Source of the DNA: Alphaproteobacteria bacterium
GTDB lineage: Bacteria; Pseudomonadota; Alphaproteobacteria; Caulobacterales; Caulobacteraceae
Assembly: GCA_025359785.1 (NCBI GenBank)
Contig: JANYET010000034.1
Coordinates: forward strand, 35,712-99,711
DNA length: 64,000 bases
Direction of reading: 5' to 3'
Position 1 is the stretch's first letter. Every line of letters starts with the position of its first letter. The position numbers were made by a program, and so were the translations under genes. This document shows, in pieces, positions 36,347 to 45,457 of this stretch. The notes under the pieces are model-generated. The model made no database searches. It saw nothing but the letters and a program-made list of their open reading frames with translations, and had not been told where the DNA came from.

Positions 36347-37513
36347 ATGACCGCAGCCGCCGACTGGATCGCCGCCGAGGAAGCCCGGGACCGTCTGGGG
36401 GTGCGCCCGCAGACGCTCTACGCCTATGTCAGCCGCGGCCGGGTGCAGGTCCGCGCCGACCCGCGCGATCCCCGCCGCAGCCTCTATCGCGCCGCCGACA
36501 TCGCCGCCCTGCAACAGCGCAAGTCGCGCAGCCGCAAGGTCTCCGAGGTGGCGGCTGGCGCCATCGCCTGGGGCGAGCCGGTGCTGGCCTCGGAGATCAC
36601 CACCGTCGCCGGCGGGCGGCTGTTCTATCGGGGCCGCGACGCCATCCGGCTGGCCGATACCGAGACCCTGGAAGCCGTCGCCCGGCTGCTGCGCGGCGGC
36701 CACGGCGCGGCGCTCAAGCGCACCGACCGGCCCGCGCCGCCGAAACATCCCGACATGCGCACCCGCGCCTACCTGGCGCTGGCCACCCGGGCCGGCTCCG
36801 ATCCGCCGGCCCGCGGCCGCCATCCGCTGGCCTTGGCCGTCGAGGCCGCGACCCTGCTGGACGTGCTCACCGACGCGGTGGCCGACGAGGTCGGCGGCGG
36901 GGCGATCCACAACCGGCTGGCGCTGGCCTGGGGTGTCGGCCCGGGCGGCCCCGGCGCGGACCTGATCCGCCGCATCCTGGTGCTGGTCGCCGATCATGAG
37001 CTGAACCCCTCGGCATTCGCCGCCCGCGTCGCGGCCTCGACCGGGGCGTCGCTCGCGGCCAGCGCGCTCGCGGGCCTGGCCACCCTCTCCGGCCCGCGCC
37101 ACGGCGGGGCCACCGCGGCGGTCCGCACCTTCGCCGCCGAGGCCGCCCAGCTCGGACCCCGCCAGGCCATCGCCAATCGCCTGGTGGAGGACCGCGTCCT
37201 GCCGGGCTTCGGCCATATGCTCTATGCGGACGGCGATCCCCGCGCCGCCGCCCTGCTCGACCGCTTCACCGCCCCGCCGGAGCTGCAGGCCCTGCGCGAG
37301 GCGGTCCTCGCCGTCACCGGCCTCGCCCCCAACGTCGATTTCGCCCTGATGGCCGGCTGCGAGGCGCTGAACCTGCCCGCCGATGCGCCCTTCGCCCTGT
37401 TCTCCGTGGCCCGCTGCGCCGGCTGGATCGCCCACGCCATCGAGCAGGGCCAGGCCGACACCCTGATCCGCCCCCGAGCGCGGTACGTGGGGCCCGAGCC
37501 GGAATTCAGCTGA
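36347..37513 (+). CDS. Citrate synthase with N-terminal MerR-like helix-turn-helix
   Basis: 388 aa. Residues about 1-60 form a winged-helix/MerR-like DNA-binding region (AAEEARDRLGVRPQTLYAYV then RGRVQVRADP). The rest is a citrate synthase domain with SGPRHGGATAAV, LPGFGHMLYADGDPRA and APNVDFALMAGCEAL, so both His and the Asp are retained. The Arg that follows the second His in most enzymes is replaced (GHMLY). The fusion suggests a metabolite-sensing regulator or an autoregulated enzyme. It is divergent from a paralogue that it may control. Confidence 0.88.
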   Translation: MTAAADWIAAEEARDRLGVRPQTLYAYVSRGRVQVRADPRDPRRSLYRAADIAALQQRKSRSRKVSEVAAGAIAWGEPVLASEITTVAGGRLFYRGRDAIRLADTETLEAVARLLRGGHGAALKRTDRPAPPKHPDMRTRAYLALATRAGSDPPARGRHPLALAVEAATLLDVLTDAVADEVGGGAIHNRLALAWGVGPGGPGADLIRRILVLVADHELNPSAFAARVAASTGASLAASALAGLATLSGPRHGGATAAVRTFAAEAAQLGPRQAIANRLVEDRVLPGFGHMLYADGDPRAAALLDRFTAPPELQALREAVLAVTGLAPNVDFALMAGCEALNLPADAPFALFSVARCAGWIAHAIEQGQADTLIRPRARYVGPEPEFS

Positions 37514-37539
37514 CTTCCCTCCCTTAACGGGGAGGGAAG
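37514..37539. terminator. Bidirectional hairpin between convergent genes
   Basis: CTTCCCTCCC (37514-37523) and GGGAGGGAAG (37530-37539) form a perfect 10-bp stem with a 6-nt loop. It begins immediately after the HTH-citrate synthase stop and ends 1 bp before the hydroxylase stop, so it probably ends both transcripts. Confidence 0.7.
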
Positions 37540-37540
37540 A

Positions 37541-38710
37541 TTAGCCCGCGAAGAATTCCTGCCGCGCGCTGAGCAGCGCCTTGACCAGCTCCCGCTCGCC
37601 CAGGTCCAGGGACGGGTTCCAGACGTCGAGGATCAGGATCACCCGCAGGTCGTCGGCGTCGTTCCAAGCCTCGTGCTCGATCGTGTCGTCGAACACCCAG
37701 GCCTCGCCCATCGTCCAGGCGCGCGTCTCATTGCCGACCCGGAACCCCGCCGGACCCGGCAGGATCAGCGGCAGGTGGCAGATCAGGCGCACGTTGGTCG
37801 AGCCGGTGTGCGGCGGGATGGCGGTGCGGCCGTCGAGCACCGAGAACATGGCGGTCGGCGCATAGCCCGGCAGGTGACAGAGCGGCAGGGTGTCCAGCAG
37901 CGCGGCGGTCTTCGGGCAGAGCTTGCAGGCGCCGTCCTGGCGCACCCCATCCTTCCACAGGAAGAAGGAGCTCCATTTCCGCGAATGGTTGAGCTCGCCC
38001 CACTGGTTGACCGGCGCGCCCTTGGGATAGGCGATGTAGGGCGCGAAATCGTCCTTGGCGCCGGCCAGGACAGCCTCCAGCTCGCCCCGGATCATGTCGG
38101 TGGCGGCTTCCAGCTCGGCGAACCAGGGAAAGTGCGACCGGTCATGGAACGGGATCGCCGGCAGCCGTGGATAGTGCAGCAGCAGGGGCTCTTGGGTGTA
38201 GACGCGGGTCCGACCCGCGAGAATCCCGACGCTTTCGTCGAACCGGCGGCGCGCCTCGCCGCTGACCTGCGCCTGCACCGCGCCGGTGCGGGCCAGCAGG
38301 TGCGCCTCCAGCGCCTGTTCGCCGCGGGCCACCACGTCGCGAGCCCGGGCGGTCGGCGCGCGCAGTGGCGGCGGCAGCTCGGCGTCCGGCGGCGCCAGCG
38401 CCAGCGCGTGGCGGTAGGGCGTGACGGCGGCGCGCTCGCCATCCATCCGTTCGATCAGGGCGGCCTTCGAGAGCCGCGCCACATAGTCGTAGGGGTCTAT
38501 GGCGAGCGCGTCATCCAGGGCGGCGACCGCGCCGGCCAGGTCGCCCAGGGTCCGGCAGATCATCGCCCGCTGCATCTTCAGCGCCATGTCGCCCGGCGCG
38601 GCGACCTCCGCGTCCCGCACCAGCGTCAGCGCGCCGGCCCGGTCGCCACGCCGCAAGGCGGCCTGCACCGCTGTGCCCACATCCGTTCCACCGACGTCCG
38701 CCGACGCCAT
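37541..38710 (-). CDS. Aspartyl/asparaginyl beta-hydroxylase domain protein with TPR-like N-terminus
   Basis: 389 aa. The first about 110 residues look like tetratricopeptide repeats (ALRRGDRAGALTLVRDAE, DLAGAVAALDDALAIDPYD). The C-terminal domain matches the AspH double-stranded beta-helix. Its signatures are WSSFFLWKDG, PPHTGSTNVRLICHLPL with the first iron His, and WVFDDTIEHEAWNDAD with the second. Such enzymes are Fe(II)/2-oxoglutarate oxygenases. The target is unknown; in bacteria they often modify lipids or secondary metabolites. ATG 38710 fits the repeat start. Confidence 0.88.
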   Translation of the reverse strand: MASADVGGTDVGTAVQAALRRGDRAGALTLVRDAEVAAPGDMALKMQRAMICRTLGDLAGAVAALDDALAIDPYDYVARLSKAALIERMDGERAAVTPYRHALALAPPDAELPPPLRAPTARARDVVARGEQALEAHLLARTGAVQAQVSGEARRRFDESVGILAGRTRVYTQEPLLLHYPRLPAIPFHDRSHFPWFAELEAATDMIRGELEAVLAGAKDDFAPYIAYPKGAPVNQWGELNHSRKWSSFFLWKDGVRQDGACKLCPKTAALLDTLPLCHLPGYAPTAMFSVLDGRTAIPPHTGSTNVRLICHLPLILPGPAGFRVGNETRAWTMGEAWVFDDTIEHEAWNDADDLRVILILDVWNPSLDLGERELVKALLSARQEFFAG

Positions 38711-38897
38711 GCTCGTCAACTCCCGGGATTGTTGGCCCACGAAACGCACGGCCCAAGGATAGCGGCCCAAGGATATACGCCGGGTGCTTTGGCGGCGAGG
38801 GCGAAAGCCGCATAAACGGCTTCTTCACCATACCCGCACATTCCTCATCGTCGGCGCGGCCCGCCAACGATTTCGCCGGCCGCATTCGGGGAACACC

Positions 38898-39710
38898 ATG
38901 CAGGACTGGATCCACGCCGTCATTCTGGGCCTCATCGAAGGCCTGACCGAGTTCATCCCGGTATCGTCGACCGGCATGCTGCTGCTCGCCAAACAGGCCT
39001 TGGGCCTGAACGGCGAGAATGCGCAGTTCTGGGACACCTTCTGCGTCCTCATCCAGCTAGGCGCGATCCTGGCGGTGGTGGTCATCTATTTCAAACGGCT
39101 GTGGTCCATCGCCCTGATGATCCCGACCCAGCCCCGGGCGCGAAATTTCGTGTTCGGCCTGCTGATCGCCTTCATCCCCGCCGCCATCGCCGGCCTGCTG
39201 CTGCATGATCTCATCAAGCAGGTGCTCTTCGAGAGCCCCAAGCTGATCTGCATCTCGCTGATCGTCGGTGGCGTGGTGCTGCTGCTGATCGACCGGTTCG
39301 CGCCCTATCCGACGCGCCGCGACGCCATGGCGCTGCCCTTCGGCACCTGCTTCACCATCGGTCTGTTCCAGTGCCTGGCCCTGGTCCCCGGCGTCTCGCG
39401 CTCCGGCGCGACCATCGTCGGCGCCATGCTGATGGGCGTGGAAAAGCGAGTCGCCGCGGAGTTCTCGTTCCTGCTGGCCATTCCGGTCATGGCCGGCGCC
39501 TTCACGGTCGACGCCTGGAAGAGCCGGCACGACCTGATGAACCTCGGCCACGTCGAGCTGATCGCCGTGGGCTTCGTCGTCTCGTTCGTCGTCGCGCTGT
39601 TCGTCATCCGCGCAATGCTCGAGGTGATCACCCGGCGCGGCTATGCGCCGTTCGGCTGGCTTCGCATCGCGATCGGCGGCGTCGGCTTGGCGCTGCTGAT
39701 GGCCAAATAG
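38898..39710 (+). CDS. uppP: Undecaprenyl-diphosphatase
   Basis: 270 aa with eight hydrophobic segments. The two family catalytic motifs are present: LGLIEGLTEFIPVSSTGML (E-x3-E and PxSSxGH-like, here TGM instead of the more common THL/GHL) and LVPGVSRSGATI. It removes a phosphate from undecaprenyl diphosphate to recycle the lipid carrier for peptidoglycan and LPS, and confers bacitracin tolerance when abundant. ATG 38898 follows GGGGAA. The gene is divergent from the hydroxylase and convergent with the NAD-binding protein gene. Confidence 0.94.
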   Translation: MQDWIHAVILGLIEGLTEFIPVSSTGMLLLAKQALGLNGENAQFWDTFCVLIQLGAILAVVVIYFKRLWSIALMIPTQPRARNFVFGLLIAFIPAAIAGLLLHDLIKQVLFESPKLICISLIVGGVVLLLIDRFAPYPTRRDAMALPFGTCFTIGLFQCLALVPGVSRSGATIVGAMLMGVEKRVAAEFSFLLAIPVMAGAFTVDAWKSRHDLMNLGHVELIAVGFVVSFVVALFVIRAMLEVITRRGYAPFGWLRIAIGGVGLALLMAK

Positions 39711-39716
39711 GCCGCG

Positions 39717-40694
39717 CTAAATGGCCGCCAGTTCGCGGTCTTCCTGGTCGGCGTACTGTCCGCCCTTGCGGTAGCGGTAGAGATAGCTCGGCAGCACGGC
39801 CTCGAGGCTGGTCGGCGTGACGCCCAGCTCGGCCAGGCCCGGATAGCCGCCGCTGGCCACATTGTCGCTCTTGAGCAGCAACACCTGATCGGCGGTGATC
39901 GGCGGGGCGATGAACGCGCCGGCCAGGTCGCCCGCCGCCCCTAGCAGGCTCGCCACCGGCCACGGCAGGGGCGCCAGGAACCGGCGCTTGCCGATCTGCG
40001 ACAACAGGACGTCCATCAGCTGGCGGAAGGTCAGCACGCCCGGACCGCCCAGTTCATAGGTCTGGCCGGCGGCGTCCGGCAGGGTGACCGCCGCGGCGAT
40101 AGCCTTGCCGACATCGCCCACGAAGACCGGCTGAAAGCGGGTTCCGCCGCCGCCGATCAGCGGCAGCACCGGGCTGATCTGCGCCATGGCGGCGAAGCGG
40201 TTGAAGAAGTCGTCCTCGGGGCCGAACACGATGGAGGGCCTAAGGATCACCGCGTCGGGATAGATCTCGCGGACCGCCGCCTCGCCCTCGGCCTTGGTCC
40301 GCGCGTACTTGGACTCCGAGCCCGCATCCGCGCCGATCGCCGACATCTGCACCAGCCGGGTCACCCCCTCGGCGCGAGCCGCTTCGGCCACGTTCCGGGC
40401 GCCCATGGCCTGCAGGGCCTGGAAGCCCTGGCGGCCGGTCTCGCGCAGCACGCCGACCAGATTGACCGCCGCGCTCGCGCCCACCAGCGCCCGGCGCAGC
40501 GACGGCGCATTGCGGATGTTGGCCTGCACGATGTCGATCTGGCCGACGTCGCCGTGCAGGCGCATCGCATAGGCCTTGGCGGGGTTGCGCACGGCGACCC
40601 GGATCCGCCAGCCGGCCTTGGCGAGCTGGCGCACGGCCTGCGCGCCGATAAAGCCGGATCCGCCGAAGACGGTGACGAGGTTTTGCATGGCCAT
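39717..40694 (-). CDS. NAD(P)-binding atypical SDR, complex I NDUFA9-like
   Basis: 325 aa. The Rossmann motif VFGGSGFIGAQAVRQLAKAG is followed by RVAVRNPAKA, LVGVLRETGRQGFQAL, YARTKAEGEAAVRE (an YxxxK site) and ILRPSIVFGPEDDFFNRF. This matches the NDUFA9/atypical SDR-a5 group, whose mitochondrial member stabilises complex I. In bacteria these proteins may act in quinone or lipid metabolism. The start could be either of two close ATGs (40694 or 40688). Confidence 0.87.
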   Translation of the reverse strand: MAMQNLVTVFGGSGFIGAQAVRQLAKAGWRIRVAVRNPAKAYAMRLHGDVGQIDIVQANIRNAPSLRRALVGASAAVNLVGVLRETGRQGFQALQAMGARNVAEAARAEGVTRLVQMSAIGADAGSESKYARTKAEGEAAVREIYPDAVILRPSIVFGPEDDFFNRFAAMAQISPVLPLIGGGGTRFQPVFVGDVGKAIAAAVTLPDAAGQTYELGGPGVLTFRQLMDVLLSQIGKRRFLAPLPWPVASLLGAAGDLAGAFIAPPITADQVLLLKSDNVASGGYPGLAELGVTPTSLEAVLPSYLYRYRKGGQYADQEDRELAAI

Positions 40695-40756
40695 GCGGAT
40701 AGCCGAAGCCGCGCCTGGCTGCAATCCGGGCGGCTTGCCGAGGCGCCCCGCAGCTT

Positions 40757-40954
40757 AGATCCTCCCCCAGCGCGCAGCGCGATCAGGGGGAGGTGTCAGC
40801 GAAGCTGACGGTGGGGGTTCCAACCCACTCCGCCATCCCCGCAAATGCGGGCATCCGCGCCGGTTCGCGGCTTTGGGAACTGAGGACGGCGACCCCCTCC
40901 GGCCCTGTGGGCCACCTCCCCCTCAATCGGCCTTCGGCCTGGGGGAGGATCTAG
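40757..40954. repeat. 198-bp MITE-like element with 12-bp terminal inverted repeats
   Basis: The ends AGATCCTCCCCC (40757-40768) and GGGGGAGGATCT (40943-40954) are perfect inverted repeats. Inside are several small hairpins: GTCAGC-GAA-GCTGAC, GGCCC-TGT-GGGCC and GGCC-TTC-GGCC. No coding capacity is seen. It fills most of the gap between the NDUFA9-like gene and tRNA-Leu. The size and ends suggest a miniature non-autonomous mobile element of a kind dispersed in Caulobacteraceae. Confidence 0.75.
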
Positions 40955-41024
40955 AACGCCTCAGCCGTTGACCGCCGGGAGCGGGGCCTTTAAGGAAGCC
41001 GGCTCGGGCGATCCGACGGATCGG

Positions 41025-41111
<87 letters not shown>

Positions 41112-41341
41112 TCGTTCTCGGTGGCGCTGGAAGAGTGGTGTTTCTCAGGTCTCCCGAGTTCGCGGCGCACCCCTCTCGTGCGCGGGGCTGCGGGCGACTT
41201 GAGACCCTCACGCCCGCTTGGATCAGATCGGCGGCTCGACGCACAATCCGGAACACTGTTCAGTCTCGGGTTTCGGCGTTAGCAAGTCTGCGAAACGGTC
41301 CTGGCCTGCGCCGGCCCGACCACCTTTTGGGCGCCTGACGT

Positions 41342-43429
41342 GTGGGGGTTGCTGTGATCAGGCTAGGGCACGCATCCCTGAGGCGGCAGACCGTCAGCAT
41401 TGCGGCCGCGATGCTGTTGCCGCTCCTTATCCTGACGGGATTGCAACTCTACGACTCGGTCAACGCGCAACGACGCGGACTTGAAGATCTGAGCAAGAGC
41501 CGGGCCGCCGAAGTGATGCGCCTGGTCGACGCCCAGGTAAGCGCGGAGATGAAACTCGCCCGGGCGCTGGCCTCGGCGACCCCGCTTCAGAACGACGACA
41601 TCCCAGCCACCTACGCCCAGGCGCGCGAGCTCGTCGGCATAGCGGGAACTTGGCGCAGCGTGCGTCTTTCCGACCCGAGCGCCGGTGTTGAACTGTTCGA
41701 CCTTCGACGGCCGTTGACGGCGCGCGCTGTCGCCATCGCGCCAGACGCGGCGGCCTTCGCGCGCACGGCCGCTTCCGGCCCCACGATCGGCGGGGTTGGT
41801 TTCGGCCCCCAGGCGAACCCTGTTGTGCCATTGCATGTGCCGGTGATGCGCGGCGGCACGCTGCGCTACGTTCTGACGGTCGAGCTCGATCCCATGTCGA
41901 TGCAACGGATCGCCGCCGCGCGGTTTCCGACGCAAGGCGTCGTCAGCGCCCTGGTGGATCGGGACGGGCGCTTCATCGCGCGCAATATGAACTACGCGAA
42001 ACTGGTCGGCCGGCCTGGCTCCGCCTATCTGCGCGCCGCCGTTCGGCAGGGCGGCCAGGGCGTCTACCGGGGCTTCACGCTGGAAGGGACGCCCAACTAC
42101 ACGGCCTACGTGACCTCGCCGGTGACAGGATGGTCCACCCACGTGGCGGTCGCGGCCCACCCGTTCGATGCGGCGCGCTACTGGTCCGTCGCCGTCTGGC
42201 TTGGCGTGGCCCTGGGGTGCCTCGCGCTGTCCAGTCTGATCGTCTGGCTGATACTTCGCGACATCGCCCAGGCTCGCCGTGAGGAGGACAGGCGCCGCCA
42301 ATCGCAGAAAATGGAGGCGGTGGGCCAACTGACTGGCGGGATCGCGCACGACTTCAACAATCTGCTGACCGCGATCATCGGAGGCCTGGACCTGGTGCTG
42401 CGGCGATCCGAGCCGAGCGATCGGGATCGCCGCTATCTCGAAGGCGCCCTGGACGCCGCGCAACGCGGCGCCAAGCTGACATCCAAGCTCCTCGCGTTCT
42501 CCCGCACGGAGCGTCTTGGCGTCGAGGCCGTGGACATCAGGGCCGCCGTGGATGGGATGTCGGTCCTGCTCGATCAGTCCTTGGGCGCGACCATCGCGGT
42601 GGTCGTTGACATCGCGCCGGACGCCCGGTGGGTCAGCACCGACCGCAACCAGCTCGAGCTGGCGCTGCTGAACCTCGCCGTGAACGCGCGAGACGCCATG
42701 CCCGGCGGCGGCGTCCTGACCATCGCCTCGGAAATGTCCAGCTATGGCCGCAAGGGCGGATCATCGCCCTGCGTGGCCCTGAGCGTTAGCGACACCGGCC
42801 AGGGCATGGAACCGCACGTTCTGGAACACGCCCTCGATCCGTTCTTCACCACCAAGGGGCCCAACAAGGGAACGGGCCTCGGGCTCGCGCAGGTCTATTC
42901 CCTCGCGACGCAGTCCGATGGCCAGGTGATGATCGACAGCGTCATCGGGCAGGGCACACGGGTTCGCCTTCTGCTGCCCGTCGCAAGCCCGTCTCAGATC
43001 GCGATGGCGGAAACGGAGTCAGCGTCCAAGCCTGACGAGCCCGCCGAACCGGACGGCCGACGCGTTCTCGTCCTGGACGACGACGACAGCGTTCGCAACA
43101 TCGTCGTTGAGACCCTTCGCGCCCAAGGCTACGTGGTCTCCGAGGCCTCGACCGGCGAAGAGGCTCTCAATGCGCTTGAGAAGATCGACCCCGATCTGTT
43201 CCTGCTGGACTTCGTGATGCCCGCAATGAACGGCGCCGAGGTGGCGCGGCGCGCCCGCGACATGCGGCCAGATCAGAAGCTCCTGATCATCTCGGGACAC
43301 CTCGACAACATCGTCCTGGACGCCGCGGTCGGAGACGTCTCATTTCTCAAGAAGCCGTTTGACGGTCCAACGCTGGCGCTGCGGGTCGCCCAGGTCTTGA
43401 ACGAAACCGAGCCAGCCAACCTTTCGTAA
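41342..43429 (+). CDS. Hybrid sensor histidine kinase/response regulator
   Basis: 695 aa from GTG 41342. Two membrane helices (about 17-37 and 283-306) flank a periplasmic sensing domain of about 245 residues, dCache-like in size and pattern. The kinase core follows. The phospho-acceptor His is in [14 protein letters not shown] (about residue 335), with N box [24 protein letters not shown] and [11 protein letters not shown]-terminal receiver domain (about 575-690) has LDDDDS and LLDFVMP. The HDFNN-type H box and attached receiver are typical of alphaproteobacterial hybrids. The signal and the partner are unknown; no other response regulator is adjacent. Confidence 0.92.
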   Translation: MGVAVIRLGHASLRRQTVSIAAAMLLPLLILTGLQLYDSVNAQRRGLEDLSKSRAAEVMRLVDAQVSAEMKLARALASATPLQNDDIPATYAQARELVGIAGTWRSVRLSDPSAGVELFDLRRPLTARAVAIAPDAAAFARTAASGPTIGGVGFGPQANPVVPLHVPVMRGGTLRYVLTVELDPMSMQRIAAARFPTQGVVSALVDRDGRFIARNMNYAKLVGRPGSAYLRAAVRQGGQGVYRGFTLEGTPNYTAYVTSPVTGWSTHVAVAAHPFDAARYWSVAVWLGVALGCLALSSLIVWLILRDIAQARREEDRRRQSQKMEAVGQLTGGIAHDFNNLLTAIIGGLDLVLRRSEPSDRDRRYLEGALDAAQRGAKLTSKLLAFSRTERLGVEAVDIRAAVDGMSVLLDQSLGATIAVVVDIAPDARWVSTDRNQLELALLNLAVNARDAMPGGGVLTIASEMSSYGRKGGSSPCVALSVSDTGQGMEPHVLEHALDPFFTTKGPNKGTGLGLAQVYSLATQSDGQVMIDSVIGQGTRVRLLLPVASPSQIAMAETESASKPDEPAEPDGRRVLVLDDDDSVRNIVVETLRAQGYVVSEASTGEEALNALEKIDPDLFLLDFVMPAMNGAEVARRARDMRPDQKLLIISGHLDNIVLDAAVGDVSFLKKPFDGPTLALRVAQVLNETEPANLS

Positions 43430-43518
43430 GGGCGGTCATTCCGGCGTGCCCGCCAATCGCCCCTTACCTAGGCGCCCTCCGACCCTCTATATGGGTGACG
43501 GATGATTGGCGGAGCAGC

Positions 43519-44145
43519 GTGAAAAAGGTGACCACCTTCCTGCACCAGGGCGACCTGCCGGACGGCGTGCTGTCCGGGGCGAGCGCCGTGGCGATCGACT
43601 CGGAGACCATGGGCCTGCGCCTGGGGCGTGACCCGCTGTGCGTGGTGCAGCTGTCGGACGGTCAGGGCGACGCCCACGTGGTGCAACTCGATCGCTCGAC
43701 CTATGACGCGCCCAACCTCAAGCGCCTGCTGACCGATCCGGCGGTGATCAAGCTGTTCCACTTCGGACGCTTCGATATCGCCATGTTCTGGCTGCACCTC
43801 GGGGTCCTGACGACGCCTGTCTACTGCACCAAGATCGCGTCGAAGCTGGCGCGCACCTACACCGACCGCCATGGCCTGAAGGACGTGACCAAGGAGCTGA
43901 TCGGCGTCGATCTCTCCAAGGCCCAGCAGAGTTCCGACTGGGGGAACGCCAAGCTCAGCGACGATCAGGTCGCCTACGCCGCCTCCGACGTGGCCCATCT
44001 GCACGCACTCCGCGCCCGGCTCGACGAGATGCTGGTGCGCGAGGGGCGCGACGGCCTGGCCCGCGCCTGTTTCGACTTCCTGCCGCACCGCGCCGTCCTC
44101 GACGTCGCCGGCTGGGAAGACACCGACATCTTCGCCCACAGCTGA
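43519..44145 (+). CDS. rnd: Ribonuclease D-like 3'-5' exonuclease
   Basis: 208 aa from GTG 43519, preceded by GGAG; another GTG at 43495 is in frame. The DEDDy exonuclease motifs are AIDSETMGL (Exo I), LFHFGRFDIAMFW (Exo II) and YAASDVAHLHAL (Exo III). It lacks the HRDC domains of E. coli RNase D, as is normal for the short alphaproteobacterial form. It would trim tRNA or other RNA 3' ends. It leads the lptC-lptA-lptB cluster, with the next gene 4 bp away. Confidence 0.92.
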   Translation: MKKVTTFLHQGDLPDGVLSGASAVAIDSETMGLRLGRDPLCVVQLSDGQGDAHVVQLDRSTYDAPNLKRLLTDPAVIKLFHFGRFDIAMFWLHLGVLTTPVYCTKIASKLARTYTDRHGLKDVTKELIGVDLSKAQQSSDWGNAKLSDDQVAYAASDVAHLHALRARLDEMLVREGRDGLARACFDFLPHRAVLDVAGWEDTDIFAHS

Positions 44146-44149
44146 CGCC

Positions 44150-44776
44150 ATGACCGCGGTCTCGGACATACCGCTGCCTGCAAGCCCGCCGCGCCGGACG
44201 TCGATCCAGCGGTGGCGCCGCCGCTCGCGGGTGGTCAAGGGTCTGCGCGTGGTCTTGCCCGGCCTGATCGTGGCGATCCTGCTCGGTCTGGGCGGCTCGG
44301 TGGCCTACAGCACGCTCGCGATTCAGAAGGCGCCGCCGGGCCGGGCCTCCGATCCGATCCGGCTGGTCCACCCGCATTTCATCGGCCGTGACGCTCGCGG
44401 CCGACCGTTCACCCTGTCGTCCGAGACCGCCACGCGCGACCCGCAGGACTACAACCGCGTCTATCTGGACAAGCCGAACCTGGTCCTCGACGACGACGGC
44501 GCCGATCCGCTGCACATTATCGCCGCCCACGGCATCTTCCATGAGGACACCGGCAAGCTGGAGGTCAGCGGCGGGGTGCGGCTGTCGGGGGCGCGTGGCG
44601 CCTTTGACACGGCCCAGTCGGTCTACGACATCAAGAGCGGCGAACTGGAAGGTTCAGGTCCCGTTCAGGGGCTAGGGTCGCTTGGAGAAATTCAAGCGAA
44701 GTCCTATGGCGTCTATGACAAGGGCGCGCGCATGGTCTTCTCAGGCGGCGTGCACACGCGCCTGCAACCGAAGTGA
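44150..44776 (+). CDS. lptC: LPS export protein LptC
   Basis: 208 aa. A cytosolic Arg-rich leader is followed by one membrane helix (VVLPGLIVAILLGLGGSVAY) and a periplasmic beta-jellyroll. PHFIGRDARGRPFTLSSETA, GADPLHIIAAHGIFHEDTG and VYDIKSGELEGSGPV are the repeating strands. LptC links the LptB2FG transporter to LptA and passes LPS across the periplasm. The sequence ends with the stop overlapping the GTG start of lptA. Confidence 0.92.
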   Translation: MTAVSDIPLPASPPRRTSIQRWRRRSRVVKGLRVVLPGLIVAILLGLGGSVAYSTLAIQKAPPGRASDPIRLVHPHFIGRDARGRPFTLSSETATRDPQDYNRVYLDKPNLVLDDDGADPLHIIAAHGIFHEDTGKLEVSGGVRLSGARGAFDTAQSVYDIKSGELEGSGPVQGLGSLGEIQAKSYGVYDKGARMVFSGGVHTRLQPK

Positions 44777-45426
44777 GGCTGAGCCTGTCCATGAAGAGCC
44801 CGCCCCTGAGGAGATCCGGCGCGCTCGCCGCGCTGATGGCGCTGGTGGCGCTGGTGGCGCTGGTGGCGCAACCCGCCGGCGCGCAGCTGTCGAAGGGCAA
44901 GGAGCCGATCGACGTCACCGCCGATCATCTGGAAACCCGCGGCGGCGAATGCATCGCCATCTGGACCGGATCGGCCGAGGCCCTGCAAGGCGCCTCGCGG
45001 CTGCGGTCCGAGACCATGATCGCGCACCTCGAAAAGAAGGACAGCCGGTCGGGCGGCGGTTCGGCCTCGGGCGGCGCCGGCAGTTCGGGATGCGGTCAGA
45101 TGACCAGCCTCGAAGCCAAGGGCGGGGTCTACTATGTGGCCGCCGACGGTCGCCGGGTGCACGGCGACAACGGCTTCTACGACGCGGCCAGCAAGACCAT
45201 GACCATCACCGGCGACGTCACCGCCGTCGACGGCCAGAACGACGTCATGCGCGGCGCCAAGATGGTCTACAACACCGAGACCGGCGAAGGTCATGTCGAG
45301 GGCGGCGGCAAGGGTCCGGGATCCAAGACCCGGCCGCGCGGCGTCTTCTACCCGAAGGACTCAAGCACCGACGCGGCCAACGACAAGACCGGCGGCGTCG
45401 ACAAGCCGAAGAAGGCCGCGAAATGA
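44773..45426 (+). CDS. lptA: LPS transport periplasmic protein LptA
   Basis: 217 aa from GTG 44773, overlapping lptC by 4 nt; ATG 44791 is an alternative. The signal peptide ends in QPAGA. Its hydrophobic core is encoded by three copies of a 9-bp DNA repeat. The mature OstA/LptA jellyroll has PIDVTADHLETRGGECIAIW, a Ser/Gly-rich insert (about 92-106), KGGVYYVAADGRRVHGDNGF and TITGDVTAVDGQNDVMRGAK. LptA forms the periplasmic bridge for LPS. The Lys-rich tail is unordered. Confidence 0.92.
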   Translation: MRLSLSMKSPPLRRSGALAALMALVALVALVAQPAGAQLSKGKEPIDVTADHLETRGGECIAIWTGSAEALQGASRLRSETMIAHLEKKDSRSGGGSASGGAGSSGCGQMTSLEAKGGVYYVAADGRRVHGDNGFYDAASKTMTITGDVTAVDGQNDVMRGAKMVYNTETGEGHVEGGGKGPGSKTRPRGVFYPKDSSTDAANDKTGGVDKPKKAAK

Positions 45427-45457
45427 GCGGACGCGGGTGAAGGCGGAGCGTTTCGAC

